Shown here one piece after another: positions 59,101 through 64,000 of a stretch of DNA of 64,000 nucleotides. Positions within the stretch are counted from its first letter, which is position 1; each line of letters begins with the position of its first letter. This DNA is from Chondrosia reniformis (lineage: Eukaryota > Porifera > Demospongiae > Chondrillida > Chondrillidae). The notes under the pieces were generated by a model. That model saw nothing but the letters and a program-made list of their open reading frames with translations, searched no databases and had not been told where the DNA came from. Made by a program: the position numbers and the translations under genes. The stretch spans positions 6,200,001 through 6,264,000 of the forward strand of contig OX359191.1 in NCBI GenBank assembly GCA_947172415.1, written 5' to 3'.

Positions 59101-62100
59101 CTTTTCGTTGGTTCAACATTTGACGCTAAGGAAGAGAAAGCTAATTTTAAGCTAGAAAACGAAAGCCAGCCAAGCATCCACCATTTTGGTGACAGATATA
59201 TATACATATATATAAAATTACAATCAAGTACTACACAGTACAAGTTACAAATTTAAGACATCCAAGTGACTATGTAATATTAAAATTACAATCAACTACT
59301 AGCTACAATGTGTTATAATAGTTGCATATGAACTTGTATTATATATATATATATATTGACTATACAATAGTAAAATTACAATCAAGTACTAGCTACACAT
59401 GCAGTGCAAGTTACAAATTTAAAGAGATCCAAGTGACCCCTTGGATGATCAGTATTTTAAATAGTACGTATAGTTGCAGGCTTTGAAATCCCCAACTACT
59501 GCATAGAGAGTAGTAGTTGATACAGATCATCCAATTGCAAGGTAGAACACATGGCCTACCAATTACCTTTTCACACCTTAGTATAGACTGAAGATGGATA
59601 CATCTGCATGCCATCAAATGTTCCAGTCTTAAAGGGGTCTGTCTCAGCTAATAACCACAGCAGATTTGATTTACCTTGTGAGGGAGCTAAGAATACCGGC
59701 GGTTGGTTGCATGCATTCGCATAATCAACAGGGTTAGAGACCATTTTGTAACTTGCACACAAGGGACACAATCGTAACCTTGAATTCTTCATTATATCTT
59801 GATTATTTTGCAATTTTAATTAAGCAATATTTCGCCAGACGTTTGTCATACTATACATGATACACATGTTGGTTTCAAAGTGATCTGACCAATTGAAATT
59901 TTTTATCAATATAACACTTGGTTTCAATATAAATTTTCTATAACCTTTCTATAGTCCTATGTGCAAACTTTTTCCTCCGTTTTCTACCAAACGAAGACCT
60001 AAATAAAAAAATCCCTTAATTTAAAATGAGTTTTATACCCTGAACTTTATGATACTATGCCCATTCTGTTGCTAGTCCTTTCTTGGAGCCATATGAATAT
60101 TTAATTATATTATTTATTTATATTACATTACCTTAGTATATTGTAACTTGTACTGTATATACTATATTGTAATCCATATCCTATGTACATCCTAATGTAC
60201 TGTAACTTAAAATCACACCCAGGTTTTGTGTTTCATTAGTATATGTATTTTCTTTTAGATGATCCAATATCAGTTCGACTGTCAGGTTCTTCATTTAATG
60301 GGACAAAAGAGGATTATGAGGGGAGAGTTGAAGTTCTGTATAATGGTGTTTGGGGTACTATTTGTGATGACATGTGGGACATAAACGATGCTCATGTGGT
60401 TTGCAGAATGCTAGGCTATCCATTAGCTATTCAGGCCCCATCCGAAGCGGCCTACGGGCAAGGAACAGGACCTATTTGGCTTGATAATGTAGACTGCTCT
60501 GGCCATGAAAATAGCTTAAATCATTGTTTCCATCGAGGCTGGGGCAATGAGATTTGCATTCACGCTGAGGATGCTTCAGTAGTGTGTGCTTGTAAGTATG
60601 TAGATTTTATTATTAGTGCAATTGGTTTACTTATTAACATGTTAAGAGTAATAATACAAGAGAAAATCTTATTAATTCAAGTCTTTTTATTGGAAGACTA
60701 TATTTCTATGCTTTTAATGATTATCTCCATTGCACATTATTGTACATTACACACACATATATTAACAAGCAGTTAATTTGAATGTGCTTGTTTGTTCTAA
60801 ATGGATACACAAACTGGGTTACCCTACATATTACAAGGCTGCCCCAAATCTACCTATTTGCACTAGATGAACTCCCTCAGTTACGCTTGGTTGATGGCTC
60901 AAGTAACAGCGAAGGGAGAATTGAAATATCCTACAATGGTGAATGGGGTACAATATGCAATCATGGATGGACTGACTACAATGCAAAAGTTGTCTGTCGA
61001 CAACTTGGGTTTAAGGCTACTTTGGGCAGTACTCTAAGGTTTGGTCCAGGGAATGGAACTATTTGGCTTGATGACGTTGCCTGTACTGGAAACGAAACAA
61101 CCATTCTTAAATGTAGTCACGGAGTACTTGGAAAATATTATTGTAGCCACTATGACGATATTGGTGTCATGTGTACAAGTAAGTCATCTGTATGTTTGCA
61201 ATACATCTAAGATTGCAAGCTCAGTGGATAAGAAAAGAGTATAGAAGGAGAAACATGTGTTAGATTATTCATACAATAGAAATGTTAATTGATGTACAGT
61301 GCATATATATTGTTTAACAATAGCTGCTGATATACGTTACGAACTAAAAGCATGGCAGGTATATACCCAGGAGTAGTAGTTAACCAATTTTCACTGTATG
61401 TGACCTAAAGTTAGTCATACAACTGATCAGATGTGTGCTATTTCTAACATGATCCACTTAGAAGATGTTTGATTAGAAATGACATATACATGTCATCTAT
61501 TATGTACGTATAACCTTTTATATAAGGAAAATATACCTGTAATTTATTATATATTGGTACATAGAGAGAGACCTCTATAATTAAATAATTTAAAACTCCT
61601 AAAATTCCCTAAGCTTACATTTCTTACAGTTGGCATATTTTGTTCTGTGACCCTCTTTGGAGGCCATATGATTATTTACGTATATGATGTAGGTAGTTTA
61701 CTATGATATATTGTAACTTGCACTGTATGTACATATATATAGATGAGGCACCTTGTAAGGAAGGTGAGGTCAGACTGATTGGAGGATCTAGCACTGACAA
61801 TGGAAGACTGGAGATTTGTCATGGCAACATTTGGGGTACTGTTTGCGATCATGGTTGGAACCCGAAGAATAGTTTAGTGGCCTGTAGACAGCTTGGCTAC
61901 AATGATGATGTGACTAACACTAACCCCAATCGCTTTGAAGTTAGCTATGGAGAAATATTTTATGATGATGTAAGCTGCTTTGGAAATGAAACTAGATTAA
62001 TAGACTGCCAACACAGAGGCCAGGGCATCCACAACTGCTATCATTATGAAGATATTATACTTAACTGCACAAGTGAGAGAATGTAGTTTAATATATGTAT

Positions 62101-63793
62101 GTGAGTGCCACCAGTAGACTGAATCACAGAAAATAGTCTCAGGTATATAAGGCAATCTGATGTAATTTAACGTAGATAATTAACATGGCTCCAAGAAAGG
62201 ACCTACAAACAGAATGGGCACATAAAATTGAAATTAAGAGATTTTTATTTAGGCCTCCGTTTGGCAGAAAACAGAGGACAAAATCTACCTATAAAAGGCC
62301 ATAGGACTATAGAAAAGCTATAGGAGCTTTATATTAAAACCATGAGTTATATTAATAAAAATGATCAATTGGTCAGATTACTATGAAACCGACATATATA
62401 ATGGTACATGTGTATGACGTCTTTTTTTAATTCTTCTTCTGTTTTCTGTTATTTTTTACTTATCCATGTGTGTATGTATGTAGGGGTGTAATTGGGTACG
62501 TAGGGATGCATTTGAATATATAAATATGCGTGCATGCAAAATCATGTGTGTCATTTCCATGTGCACATACAGTAGAATCTCATTATAGCAGAAGCACAAT
62601 CACTTATAGTGAATGTCTCAGTATAGTAAGTACTATTGGCATAATTATATATAATATTAAAATTACAATCAAGTACTATACAGTGCAATTTACAAATTTG
62701 TAGAGATGCAAATGAATCCTTGGATGATTACAGTACAAGACTTTTGCCACACTGCTACAGGCTTGATAAATCATTGAAATCCTAAACTTCTGCGTAGAGA
62801 GTATATATATATCCTCTAAGTTAGTTTCTTGTAATTATTTGGAGTAACATGTTCCATTTTTGGCTATTTAGCTGTCTGCTCTCCTACCTGTGAACATGGT
62901 ACTTGTGTTGCTCCTAATATGTGTGAATGTGAAAATGGATACATTGGTGCATTGTGTGATGAGCGTAAGTTGAGAGATGCATGGGTACACATTGGAAGCA
63001 GTGTGAAGTATTTCTGATACTTTTTATGTTTAGCTGAAGCAATACCATGCATTCTTTCTGATGGTTCTATGGTGGACGATGGGGCAAGCTTTAAATCCGG
63101 AAATCCCTGCATGCCAGATTGGTAACTCAAAGATTTAATAATATCCATATTTTCAAGATTTTTAAGTGATACATAGATTATAATAATATATATACTTTCT
63201 ATTTGTATTAGTACTTGCACAAAGGGAATTGCTGTTTGTCCAGTGAGTCTATCCAGCCTATCTATATAAATAATTGTGTATACCCAGGACTAGGAAAAGG
63301 GTCAATTTGGATCATCATCTGTCCTATTTTAAGATTTTGATATTGATGCATTTTACATATATGTTTGAAAACATACAGTTTCAGTGCAAAAAGATGGCCA
63401 AAAATTAACAGCCTCTATACAATTGATAATAATTGTAGGTTCTCCATTTTGTTATAATGATAAAGTTAAACCCCTTTTCCTCCCCCTAATATGTAAATCA
63501 CCTAATGACCCAGACCTTGACACATACGTATACACATATATCCTGAGACACTGTTCCTATCATGTAGCTACTACATATATATATATACCTATACGTATAT
63601 ACCCATTGTACTAATTCTGAAATATCTCACAAATCCTTCCATTTAAGGAAATCGCATGCCCCACTTGTGTTGCAAGTGCTAAAGCATTACCAGCTCCTGA
63701 CGGTGAATGTTGCAATGTGTGTGCCTGTCCATATAAGGGGAGAGATTTCATGCCTGGAGAAACCTTTGCTTTCGGAGATGGGTGTAACACATG
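16629..63793 (+). CDS. Multidomain SRCR-EGF-VWC secreted or cell-surface protein (3' end outside window)
   Basis: The gene model is a signal-peptide exon, 19 intact SRCR exons, one EGF-like exon and at least three VWC-type exons. Every SRCR exon is entered and left in phase 1, so they can be joined in any order without breaking the frame. SRCR domains bind protein or microbial ligands through a fold held by three disulfides, and sponges use SRCR proteins in cell aggregation and probably immunity. No membrane segment is visible, but the C-terminus lies beyond the window. Three introns exceed 4 kb (21010-31640, 32828-45603, 45931-50318), mostly transposon-filled, so two or more adjacent genes is the main alternative. 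Confidence 0.6.
16778..17104 (+). CDS. SRCR domain exon 1
   Basis: Begins [14 protein letters not shown]; the core [20 protein letters not shown] and six cysteines identify a group A SRCR domain. NNT before the tryptophan is a glycosylation sequon. Closest relative is exon 10 (52633), with which it shares the [17 protein letters not shown] stretch. Confidence 0.9.
17105..19176. other. Intron with hairpins at 17608-17654 and 18101-18152
   Basis: The first hairpin has a perfect 21-bp stem (AAGCTGTACTTAGCCAGAAA plus T) and a 5-nt loop. The second has a ~26-bp stem around ACTCCGCGGAGT. Both look like short foldback transposon relics. A piggyBac-like MITE (18341-18840) is listed separately. No gene is seen. 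Confidence 0.6.
18341..18840. mobile_element. Possible piggyBac-like MITE containing a telomere-repeat hairpin
   Basis: The segment starts TTAACCCTTTATTGACCGC and ends in the reverse of TTAACCTTTTCCGCGCC, with TTAA at both edges as in piggyBac insertions. Inside, GACGATATACATCGTC-like near-palindromes occur twice. At 18575-18656 an inverted repeat of 22 bp flanks three TTAGGG-type units (18614-18633). The terminal repeats are short, so the class is uncertain. Confidence 0.4.
19177..19500 (+). CDS. SRCR domain exon 2
   Basis: [50 protein letters not shown] and DAGVVC mark a complete six-cysteine group A SRCR domain. Exon 12 (55313) is its paralogue. The following intron is only 62 bp. Confidence 0.9.
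19563..19907 (+). CDS. SRCR domain exon 3
   Basis: [37 protein letters not shown] and [13 protein letters not shown] give a full domain with all six cysteines. Exon 13 (55720) is the duplicate. A few extra residues precede the last two cysteines ([20 protein letters not shown]). Confidence 0.9.
20144..20558. mobile_element. Possible MITE in SRCR intron
   Basis: GGGGCAAGCCT at 20144 recurs inverted at 20548-20558. The terminal repeat is short, so the call is tentative. Nothing else is recognised in the intron 19908-20667. Confidence 0.3.
20668..21009 (+). CDS. SRCR domain exon 4
   Basis: [50 protein letters not shown] and GVVC mark a complete domain with six cysteines and a longer last loop. 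Exon 14 (56235) is the duplicate. Confidence 0.9.
21068..21163. repeat. Hairpin with 40-bp arms
   Basis: TTATACCACACTCAAGTGT and the ATAAGTGATATC segment recur inverted at 21128-21163. It is probably a foldback MITE at the start of the large intron 21010-31640. Confidence 0.65.
21735..22103. mobile_element. Tigger/pogo-type MITE flanked by TA
   Basis: CACTCAATCCTCCCTTATCC at the left and its inverted copy at the right, each bordered by TA, as in Tc1/mariner-class insertions. No transposase frame is seen. The 575 bases before it hold no gene. Confidence 0.75.
22262..25130 (+). mobile_element. Decayed APE-type LINE retrotransposon A
   Basis: The element reads from an AP endonuclease ([41 protein letters not shown]) through a linker to reverse transcriptase ([48 protein letters not shown]) and its thumb. 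At least four frame breaks (near 22752, 23440, 23912 and 24312) and stops make it non-functional. It lies in a SRCR intron on the sense strand. Its 3' end at about 25100 runs directly into another repeat family. Confidence 0.88.
25100..26684. repeat. Interspersed repeat family X, copy 1 (split by the LTR element)
   Basis: Segments of this stretch recur at 46500-48335 (mostly inverted), 59215-60170 and 62180-62800. It contains a hammerhead-bearing piece (25680-25860) and a core with a minus-strand frame (26150-26362, [16 protein letters not shown]). Its terminal sequence ACCTTAGTATATTGTAACTT is where the Ty3/Gypsy element inserted. Confidence 0.7.
25750..25777 (+). ncRNA. Hammerhead-like ribozyme core, Penelope type
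   Basis: CTGATGA, an extra A, a perfect 4-bp stem II (GACC-TCTG-GGTC), GAAA and CGTC. The self-complementary ACGT would make stem III only between two copies. A related sequence lies inverted at 47439-47466. Confidence 0.55.
26685..26860 (+). repeat. Left LTR of the Ty3/Gypsy element
   Basis: Direct repeat of 30535-30714. TGCTGGCAGAAGTGGGATCG follows it and contains the probable primer-binding site. Confidence 0.9.
28060..29270 (+). pseudogene. Reverse transcriptase and RNase H remnant of the Ty3/Gypsy element
   Basis: RT motifs appear in shifted frames: [55 protein letters not shown] and LCLMDDI, followed by [11 protein letters not shown]. RNase H follows with [18 protein letters not shown]. 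Frame changes occur near 28450 and 28575. Confidence 0.85.
29480..30450 (+). pseudogene. Integrase remnant of the Ty3/Gypsy element
   Basis: The zinc-binding region and catalytic core are recognisable ([64 protein letters not shown]), spread over several frames with stops. Confidence 0.82.
30535..30714 (+). repeat. Right LTR of the Ty3/Gypsy element
   Basis: Matches the left LTR with several substitutions and small indels, and is followed by the ACTTG target duplication. Confidence 0.9.
30725..30920 (-). repeat. Dispersed repeat (third copy of the 58380 and 59033 family)
   Basis: Reverse complement of sequence present at about 58375-58530 and 59030-59195 (shared GAAAACGAAAGCCAGC and TCATAGAAAACGTTT). 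Function unknown. Confidence 0.65.
31114..31407. mobile_element. Tigger/pogo-type MITE flanked by TA
   Basis: CAGTGGACCCTCGCTTATCC at the left and its inverted copy CAGTGGACCCTTGTTTATCT at the right, each bordered by TA (31112-31113 and 31408-31409). Confidence 0.85.
31641..31967 (+). CDS. SRCR domain exon 5
   Basis: [55 protein letters not shown] and VIVKC mark a six-cysteine domain. The middle loop is divergent ([11 protein letters not shown] instead of a FGEGSGP turn). Exon 15 (57292) is the duplicate. Confidence 0.9.
32081..32422 (+). CDS. SRCR domain exon 6, lacking one disulfide pair
   Basis: [47 protein letters not shown] and DAGVVC define the fold. The first core cysteine is Asn here (WGTIND), and its usual partner before DAGVVC is also missing, so only four cysteines remain. 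Exon 16 (57732) shares the loss. Confidence 0.9.
32510..32827 (+). CDS. SRCR domain exon 7
   Basis: [50 protein letters not shown] and LGAEC mark a complete, fairly divergent domain with six cysteines. Its duplicate at 58646 is truncated. Confidence 0.88.
32940..34050. repeat. 54-bp minisatellite, about 20 copies
   Basis: The unit contains GGACAGTATTCTCTAGTGAA then TAATGTCCCCCCTTGGTGAA then TGTTGTCCCCACTA. Two related sub-repeats (AGTGAATAATGTCCCC and GGTGAATGTTGTCCCC) suggest an older 18-bp unit. As 54 is divisible by three, long minus-strand frames stay open ([14 protein letters not shown] repeated); I do not call them genes. It lies in a SRCR intron. Confidence 0.92.
34051..34739. other. 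Intron sequence, nothing recognised
   Basis: AT-rich sequence between the minisatellite and LINE B. An imperfect inverted segment around 34160-34205 repeats AGTTCGAGTT. No conserved frame. Confidence 0.4.
35156..36445. other. Inserted segment of unknown origin around the hairpin
   Basis: Begins near AGGGAGTACAATAGTACTCC and contains no recognisable gene. CATATAT-like sequence borders both sides of the larger insertion (35148 and 37108), a possible target duplication. Confidence 0.4.
35704..35876. repeat. Long near-perfect hairpin
   Basis: Arms of about 75-80 bp start GATGTAGGGATGGCACAAAA and meet around 35785. The loop is short. It lies in the segment inserted into LINE B and is probably a foldback element. 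Confidence 0.8.
36446..37069 (-). pseudogene. Internally deleted LINE fragment: endonuclease start fused to C-terminus
   Basis: The minus frame reads an AP-endonuclease start ([35 protein letters not shown]), then jumps directly to the Cys-rich C-terminal region of a LINE protein ([28 protein letters not shown]). The whole reverse transcriptase is missing although the frame stays open. Confidence 0.7.
37070..37111. repeat. 42-bp segment identical to Penelope sequence at 37502-37543
   Basis: CACCCCAACCCAATATCACA and the following AAGCAACAACGGACAGCCAT occur in both places. It lies at the edge of the deleted LINE fragment and supplies its first codons on the minus strand. Confidence 0.8.
38007..39289 (-). 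mobile_element. 5'-truncated LINE with restriction-like endonuclease, inserted in the Penelope-like element
   Basis: On the minus strand, a thumb-like region ([20 protein letters not shown]) leads to a zinc motif ([18 protein letters not shown]), [16 protein letters not shown], and [15 protein letters not shown] then [10 protein letters not shown]. The last stretch matches the RPD to DVT core of R2-type restriction-like endonucleases. AAGGATATA is repeated at 37998-38006 and 39290-39298, marking the insertion. Confidence 0.8.
40452..40479 (+). ncRNA. Hammerhead-like core at the Penelope 3' end
   Basis: CTGATGA, A, GACC-TACG-GGCT (two good pairs and a wobble), GAAA, CGTC. It lies downstream of the GIY-YIG domain, where Penelope-like elements are known to carry hammerhead motifs in their terminal repeats. 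Confidence 0.55.
41141..41200. repeat. (ATT)n microsatellite at the joint 3' ends of two LINEs
   Basis: About 18 ATT units lie between the end of LINE B (plus) and the end of LINE C (minus); the tail of one or both LINEs is the likely source. Confidence 0.85.
41201..44094 (-). mobile_element. Decayed APE-type LINE C, same family as LINE A
   Basis: Read on the minus strand: [60 protein letters not shown], then a linker ([20 protein letters not shown]), RT ([47 protein letters not shown]) and thumb ([20 protein letters not shown]). The order and motifs match LINE A at 22262. Stops and gaps break the frame. Confidence 0.87.
44140..44950 (-). pseudogene. LINE endonuclease fragment
   Basis: Translating the minus strand in pieces gives [11 protein letters not shown], a YRPPK-like block, [11 protein letters not shown] and [20 protein letters not shown] then VSDHRVGIF. 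These are the successive motifs of an AP-type LINE endonuclease. Several frameshifts are needed, so it is a relic. Confidence 0.6.
45604..45930 (+). CDS. SRCR domain exon 8
   Basis: [50 protein letters not shown] and DVGVVC mark a complete six-cysteine domain. It has no partner in the duplicated block. Confidence 0.88.
45931..46500. other. Intron sequence, nothing recognised
   Basis: AT-rich sequence between SRCR exon 8 and the family X copy. Confidence 0.4.
46556..47262. mobile_element. Foldback element with ~155-bp inverted arms and a conserved internal frame
   Basis: Arms 46560-46715 and 47100-47260 are near-identical inverted copies (ACAATCAAGTACTACACAGT and following). The core encodes a 116-codon plus frame ([51 protein letters not shown]). 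The same frame recurs on the minus strand at 26150-26362 and 59411-59813. Function unknown; it may be a fragment of a larger element. Confidence 0.65.
47439..47466 (-). ncRNA. Hammerhead-like core, Penelope type
   Basis: On the minus strand: CTGATGA, A, GACC-TCCA-GGTT, GAAA, CGTC. Stem II has four pairs including one wobble. Flanking sequence matches 25680-25860 inverted. Confidence 0.5.
48343..49708 (-). mobile_element. 5'-truncated RLE-type LINE, second copy
   Basis: The minus strand gives [75 protein letters not shown], then [33 protein letters not shown] and [20 protein letters not shown]. It is the same family as 38007-39289. Frames are broken near 48720 and 48950. Similar AT-rich sequence (TTACCTTAGTATATT and TAACTTG) occurs on both sides. 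Confidence 0.8.
49709..50318. other. Intron sequence, family X end then nothing recognised
   Basis: Starts with the family X terminal sequence (ATTACCTTAGTATATTATAA) and continues AT-rich without a conserved frame. Confidence 0.4.
50319..50642 (+). CDS. SRCR domain exon 9
   Basis: [49 protein letters not shown] and DAGVLC mark a complete six-cysteine domain. The open frame upstream (50258) is hydrophobic ([14 protein letters not shown]), but the acceptor at 50318 fits the phase of exon 8. Confidence 0.88.
50715..51162. mobile_element. Tigger-type MITE with CENP-B HTH remnant, flanked by TA
   Basis: CAGTTGACTCCACTTATAAT at the left and its inverted partner CAGTTGACTCCTAATAAACA at the right, both bordered by TA. 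Around 50895-50995 the plus strand reads [16 protein letters not shown] then [10 protein letters not shown], the helix-turn-helix of a pogo/Tigger transposase. Confidence 0.78.
51163..52129. other. Intron sequence, nothing recognised
   Basis: AT-rich with short frames on both strands that show no family signature. Confidence 0.4.
52130..52586. mobile_element. MITE with inverted ends
   Basis: CAGTGGGCCCTGGTTTAACT at the left recurs inverted at 52567-52586 (AGTTAAACCAGGGCCCATCT). TA precedes the left end. No coding sequence. Confidence 0.75.
52633..52971 (+). CDS. SRCR domain exon 10, with a lysine-rich N-terminus
   Basis: [31 protein letters not shown] and [20 protein letters not shown] are near-identical to exon 1. 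The first 13 residues are replaced by a basic run ([16 protein letters not shown]), so the exon start was rebuilt after duplication. The phase still fits. Confidence 0.85.
53220..53790 (-). mobile_element. Penelope-like element relic: GIY-YIG fragment with decayed hammerhead cores
   Basis: On the minus strand, 53460-53700 reads [18 protein letters not shown], then [17 protein letters not shown], the second half of a GIY-YIG nuclease. A decayed hammerhead core follows at about 53290-53330 (CTGATAAAGATCCTCGGGGT then TGAAAT), and another faces the other way at 53728 (CTGATGAAGACCCTC). Confidence 0.6.
53791..54464. other. Intron sequence, nothing recognised
   Basis: Contains a 100-codon plus frame (53779-54081) with many Lys, no recognised fold and no splice context; treated as chance. 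Confidence 0.4.
54465..54788 (+). CDS. SRCR domain exon 11, lacking one disulfide pair
   Basis: [38 protein letters not shown] and AGVVC identify the fold. The first core cysteine is Tyr (GTIYASGWD), and its partner near the C-terminus is missing ([11 protein letters not shown]), so only four cysteines remain. The glycine-tyrosine-rich middle ([11 protein letters not shown]) is unusual. Confidence 0.85.
54871..55040 (+). mobile_element. tRNA-derived SINE, copy 2
   Basis: The tRNA-like head 54871-54946 is 76 nt, has the acceptor pair GCAATTG and CAATTGC, box A TAGTTCAGTGG (54880-54890) and a mutated box B GGATTGATTCC (54926-54936). The tail TACTTGTGGTTTGAGTATCA matches copy 1. It ends next to the truncated SRCR exon at 55047. 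Confidence 0.72.
55047..55250 (+). pseudogene. 5'-truncated copy of SRCR exon 11
   Basis: [20 protein letters not shown] and [14 protein letters not shown] are clearly derived from the second half of exon 11. The first half and an acceptor are missing, and the end (IVHMFR) has lost the last cysteine. It begins right after the SINE. Confidence 0.75.
55313..55636 (+). CDS. SRCR domain exon 12
   Basis: [37 protein letters not shown] and [13 protein letters not shown] are near-identical to exon 2. Six cysteines. The following 83-bp intron is a slightly longer version of the one after exon 2. Confidence 0.9.
55720..56052 (+). CDS. SRCR domain exon 13
   Basis: Near-identical to exon 3 ([33 protein letters not shown]). 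The last loop is four residues shorter. Six cysteines. Confidence 0.9.
56235..56576 (+). CDS. SRCR domain exon 14
   Basis: Near-identical to exon 4 ([54 protein letters not shown]). Six cysteines. Confidence 0.9.
56577..57291. other. Intron between exons 14 and 15, nothing recognised
   Basis: The equivalent intron after exon 4 is 10.6 kb because transposons entered it; here it is about 0.7 kb. No gene or clear repeat is seen. Confidence 0.5.
57292..57618 (+). CDS. SRCR domain exon 15
   Basis: Near-identical to exon 5 ([52 protein letters not shown]). Six cysteines. Confidence 0.9.
57732..58076 (+). CDS. SRCR domain exon 16, lacking one disulfide pair
   Basis: Near-identical to exon 6 ([40 protein letters not shown]) and, like it, has Asn in place of the first core cysteine (GTINYRSWD) and no partner before DAGVVC. 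Confidence 0.9.
58132..58636. mobile_element. Tigger/pogo-type MITE flanked by TA
   Basis: CAGTGGAACCTCGCTTAACG at the left and its inverted partner CAGTGGAACCTCACAAATGC at the right, both bordered by TA. It contains one copy of the repeat also seen at 30725 and 59030. It sits immediately before the broken exon 7 copy. Confidence 0.83.
58646..58815. pseudogene. Chimeric broken exon: start of exon 7 copy joined to an inverted piece of exon 19
   Basis: 58646-58680 repeats the start of exon 7 ([12 protein letters not shown]). From about 58681 the sequence switches to the reverse complement of the start of exon 19 (61743): read on the minus strand it gives [13 protein letters not shown] and a WGTVCD-like remnant. 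The fusion destroys the seventh exon of the duplicated block. Confidence 0.75.
58816..60258. repeat. Intron with family X copy 3 and dispersed repeats
   Basis: 59030-59200 is the third copy of the repeat at 30725. 59215-60170 repeats family X, including the foldback core (minus frame 59571-59813, [20 protein letters not shown]) and its terminal ACCTTAGTATATTGTAACTT. No gene. Confidence 0.65.
60259..60591 (+). CDS. SRCR domain exon 17
   Basis: [12 protein letters not shown] then [50 protein letters not shown] and ASVVC mark a six-cysteine domain. It has an insertion (NGTKEDY) near the start. Confidence 0.9.
60867..61178 (+). CDS. SRCR domain exon 18
   Basis: [55 protein letters not shown] and IGVMC mark a complete domain. 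CRQLG rather than CRMLG sets it apart from exons 1-17. Confidence 0.9.
61179..61742. other. Intron, nothing recognised except a family X end near 61700
   Basis: TATATTGTAACTTGCACTGT at 61708 matches the family X terminus. Confidence 0.4.
61743..62072 (+). CDS. SRCR domain exon 19 (eight cysteines)
   Basis: [56 protein letters not shown] and LNC mark the domain. Two extra cysteines (APCKEGE and LEICHG) precede the usual six, so this last SRCR departs from the group A pattern and may carry a fourth disulfide near its N-terminus. Confidence 0.88.
62073..62871. other. Intron with fragments of repeat family X
   Basis: 62180-62410 and 62630-62800 match pieces of family X (GATTTTTATTTAGGCCTCCG and ATTAAAATTACAATCAAGTA). 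No gene. Confidence 0.55.
62872..62964 (+). CDS. EGF-like domain exon
   Basis: The exon encodes [20 protein letters not shown] then GYIGALCDE, a six-cysteine EGF-like pattern (CxxxC, CxxxxxxC, CxC, GY, C). Entered and left in phase 1, like the SRCR exons. Confidence 0.85.
63034..63121 (+). CDS. VWC-type domain, first exon
   Basis: Encodes [20 protein letters not shown] then SGNPCMPDC (last codon split), the start of a von Willebrand C-type module. Leaves in phase 2. Confidence 0.7.
63212..63242 (+). CDS. 31-nt micro-exon of the VWC-type module
   Basis: Encodes [10 protein letters not shown] between acceptor tattag and donor gtgagt. It completes the split Cys codon of the previous exon and supplies the CTC motif of a VWC module; both phases fit. 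Confidence 0.65.
63648..63793 (+). CDS. VWC-type module, end of first and start of second
   Basis: Encodes [20 protein letters not shown] then CCNVCAC, the CCxxC ending of a VWC module, followed by [19 protein letters not shown], the start of another. It leaves in phase 2; the continuation was not found in the last 207 bases, so the gene goes on beyond the window. Confidence 0.78.
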
Positions 63794-64000
63794 GTAAGCC
63801 TATATATAATGATCATGATCTGACCCTAGATTTACCCCACCTACTCATGTCCCCTGAGGAGTGCAATGAGCTAATGGGCAGAACTGAAGTCCACTTAATG
63901 GGAGTCTCCTAATGCCACTTAAAGTCTCCTTAAAGTCTCCTCTTTGTTTCATTCTTATTATATAGGACTTATCAGTATATATGGTATACAATCAATAGGT

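Overview
The window is animal nuclear DNA. It is AT-rich and dense in transposons, and its genes are split by short GT-AG introns. Long arrays of scavenger-receptor cysteine-rich (SRCR) exons, a BLOC-2 gene and a TRAF-like gene, together with Penelope, Tigger, Ty3/Gypsy and APE/RLE LINE relics, fit a demosponge. Amphimedon-like is my best guess; this is inference, as no search was run.

Region 1 (187-12178, + strand) is the HPS5 gene, a subunit of the BLOC-2 trafficking complex, with its 5' end outside the window. I could join 17 exons with consistent splice phase. Beyond the normal HPS5 C-terminus the frame runs through three more exons into a RING-H2 zinc finger. One large intron carries an intronless antisense gene for a RING/TRAF-zinc-finger protein (2928-4031), a Tigger-type MITE and a 30-bp minisatellite. 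Another intron carries a tRNA-derived SINE. A canonical hammerhead ribozyme lies about 300 bp past the stop codon (12493-12538).

Region 2 (13098-16333) is rearranged. It holds two antisense SRCR exon copies (one frameshifted and fused to an orphan signal-peptide exon), a psq/CENP-B-type helix-turn-helix fragment and several inverted repeats.

Region 3 (16629 to the right edge, + strand) reads as one large SRCR receptor or adhesion gene: a signal-peptide exon, 19 intact single-exon SRCR domains, an EGF-like exon, then von Willebrand C-type exons running off the window. The SRCR exons all join in phase 1. Exons 10 and 12-16 plus a broken seventh copy repeat exons 1-7, so a seven-exon block was duplicated, and the two copies are separated by about 35 kb.

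The large SRCR introns are filled with mobile DNA. They hold decayed APE LINEs, a Ty3/Gypsy element with both LTRs and a 5-bp target duplication, and a Penelope-like element with GIY-YIG nuclease and hammerhead core. That Penelope element sits inside a LINE and is itself interrupted by an RLE-type LINE. There are also foldback elements, TA-flanked MITEs and a 54-bp minisatellite. No rRNA, CRISPR array, operon or credible functional tRNA was seen. Conserved genes were recognised from memory of families; exon borders come from splice signals and phase arithmetic on the sequence.
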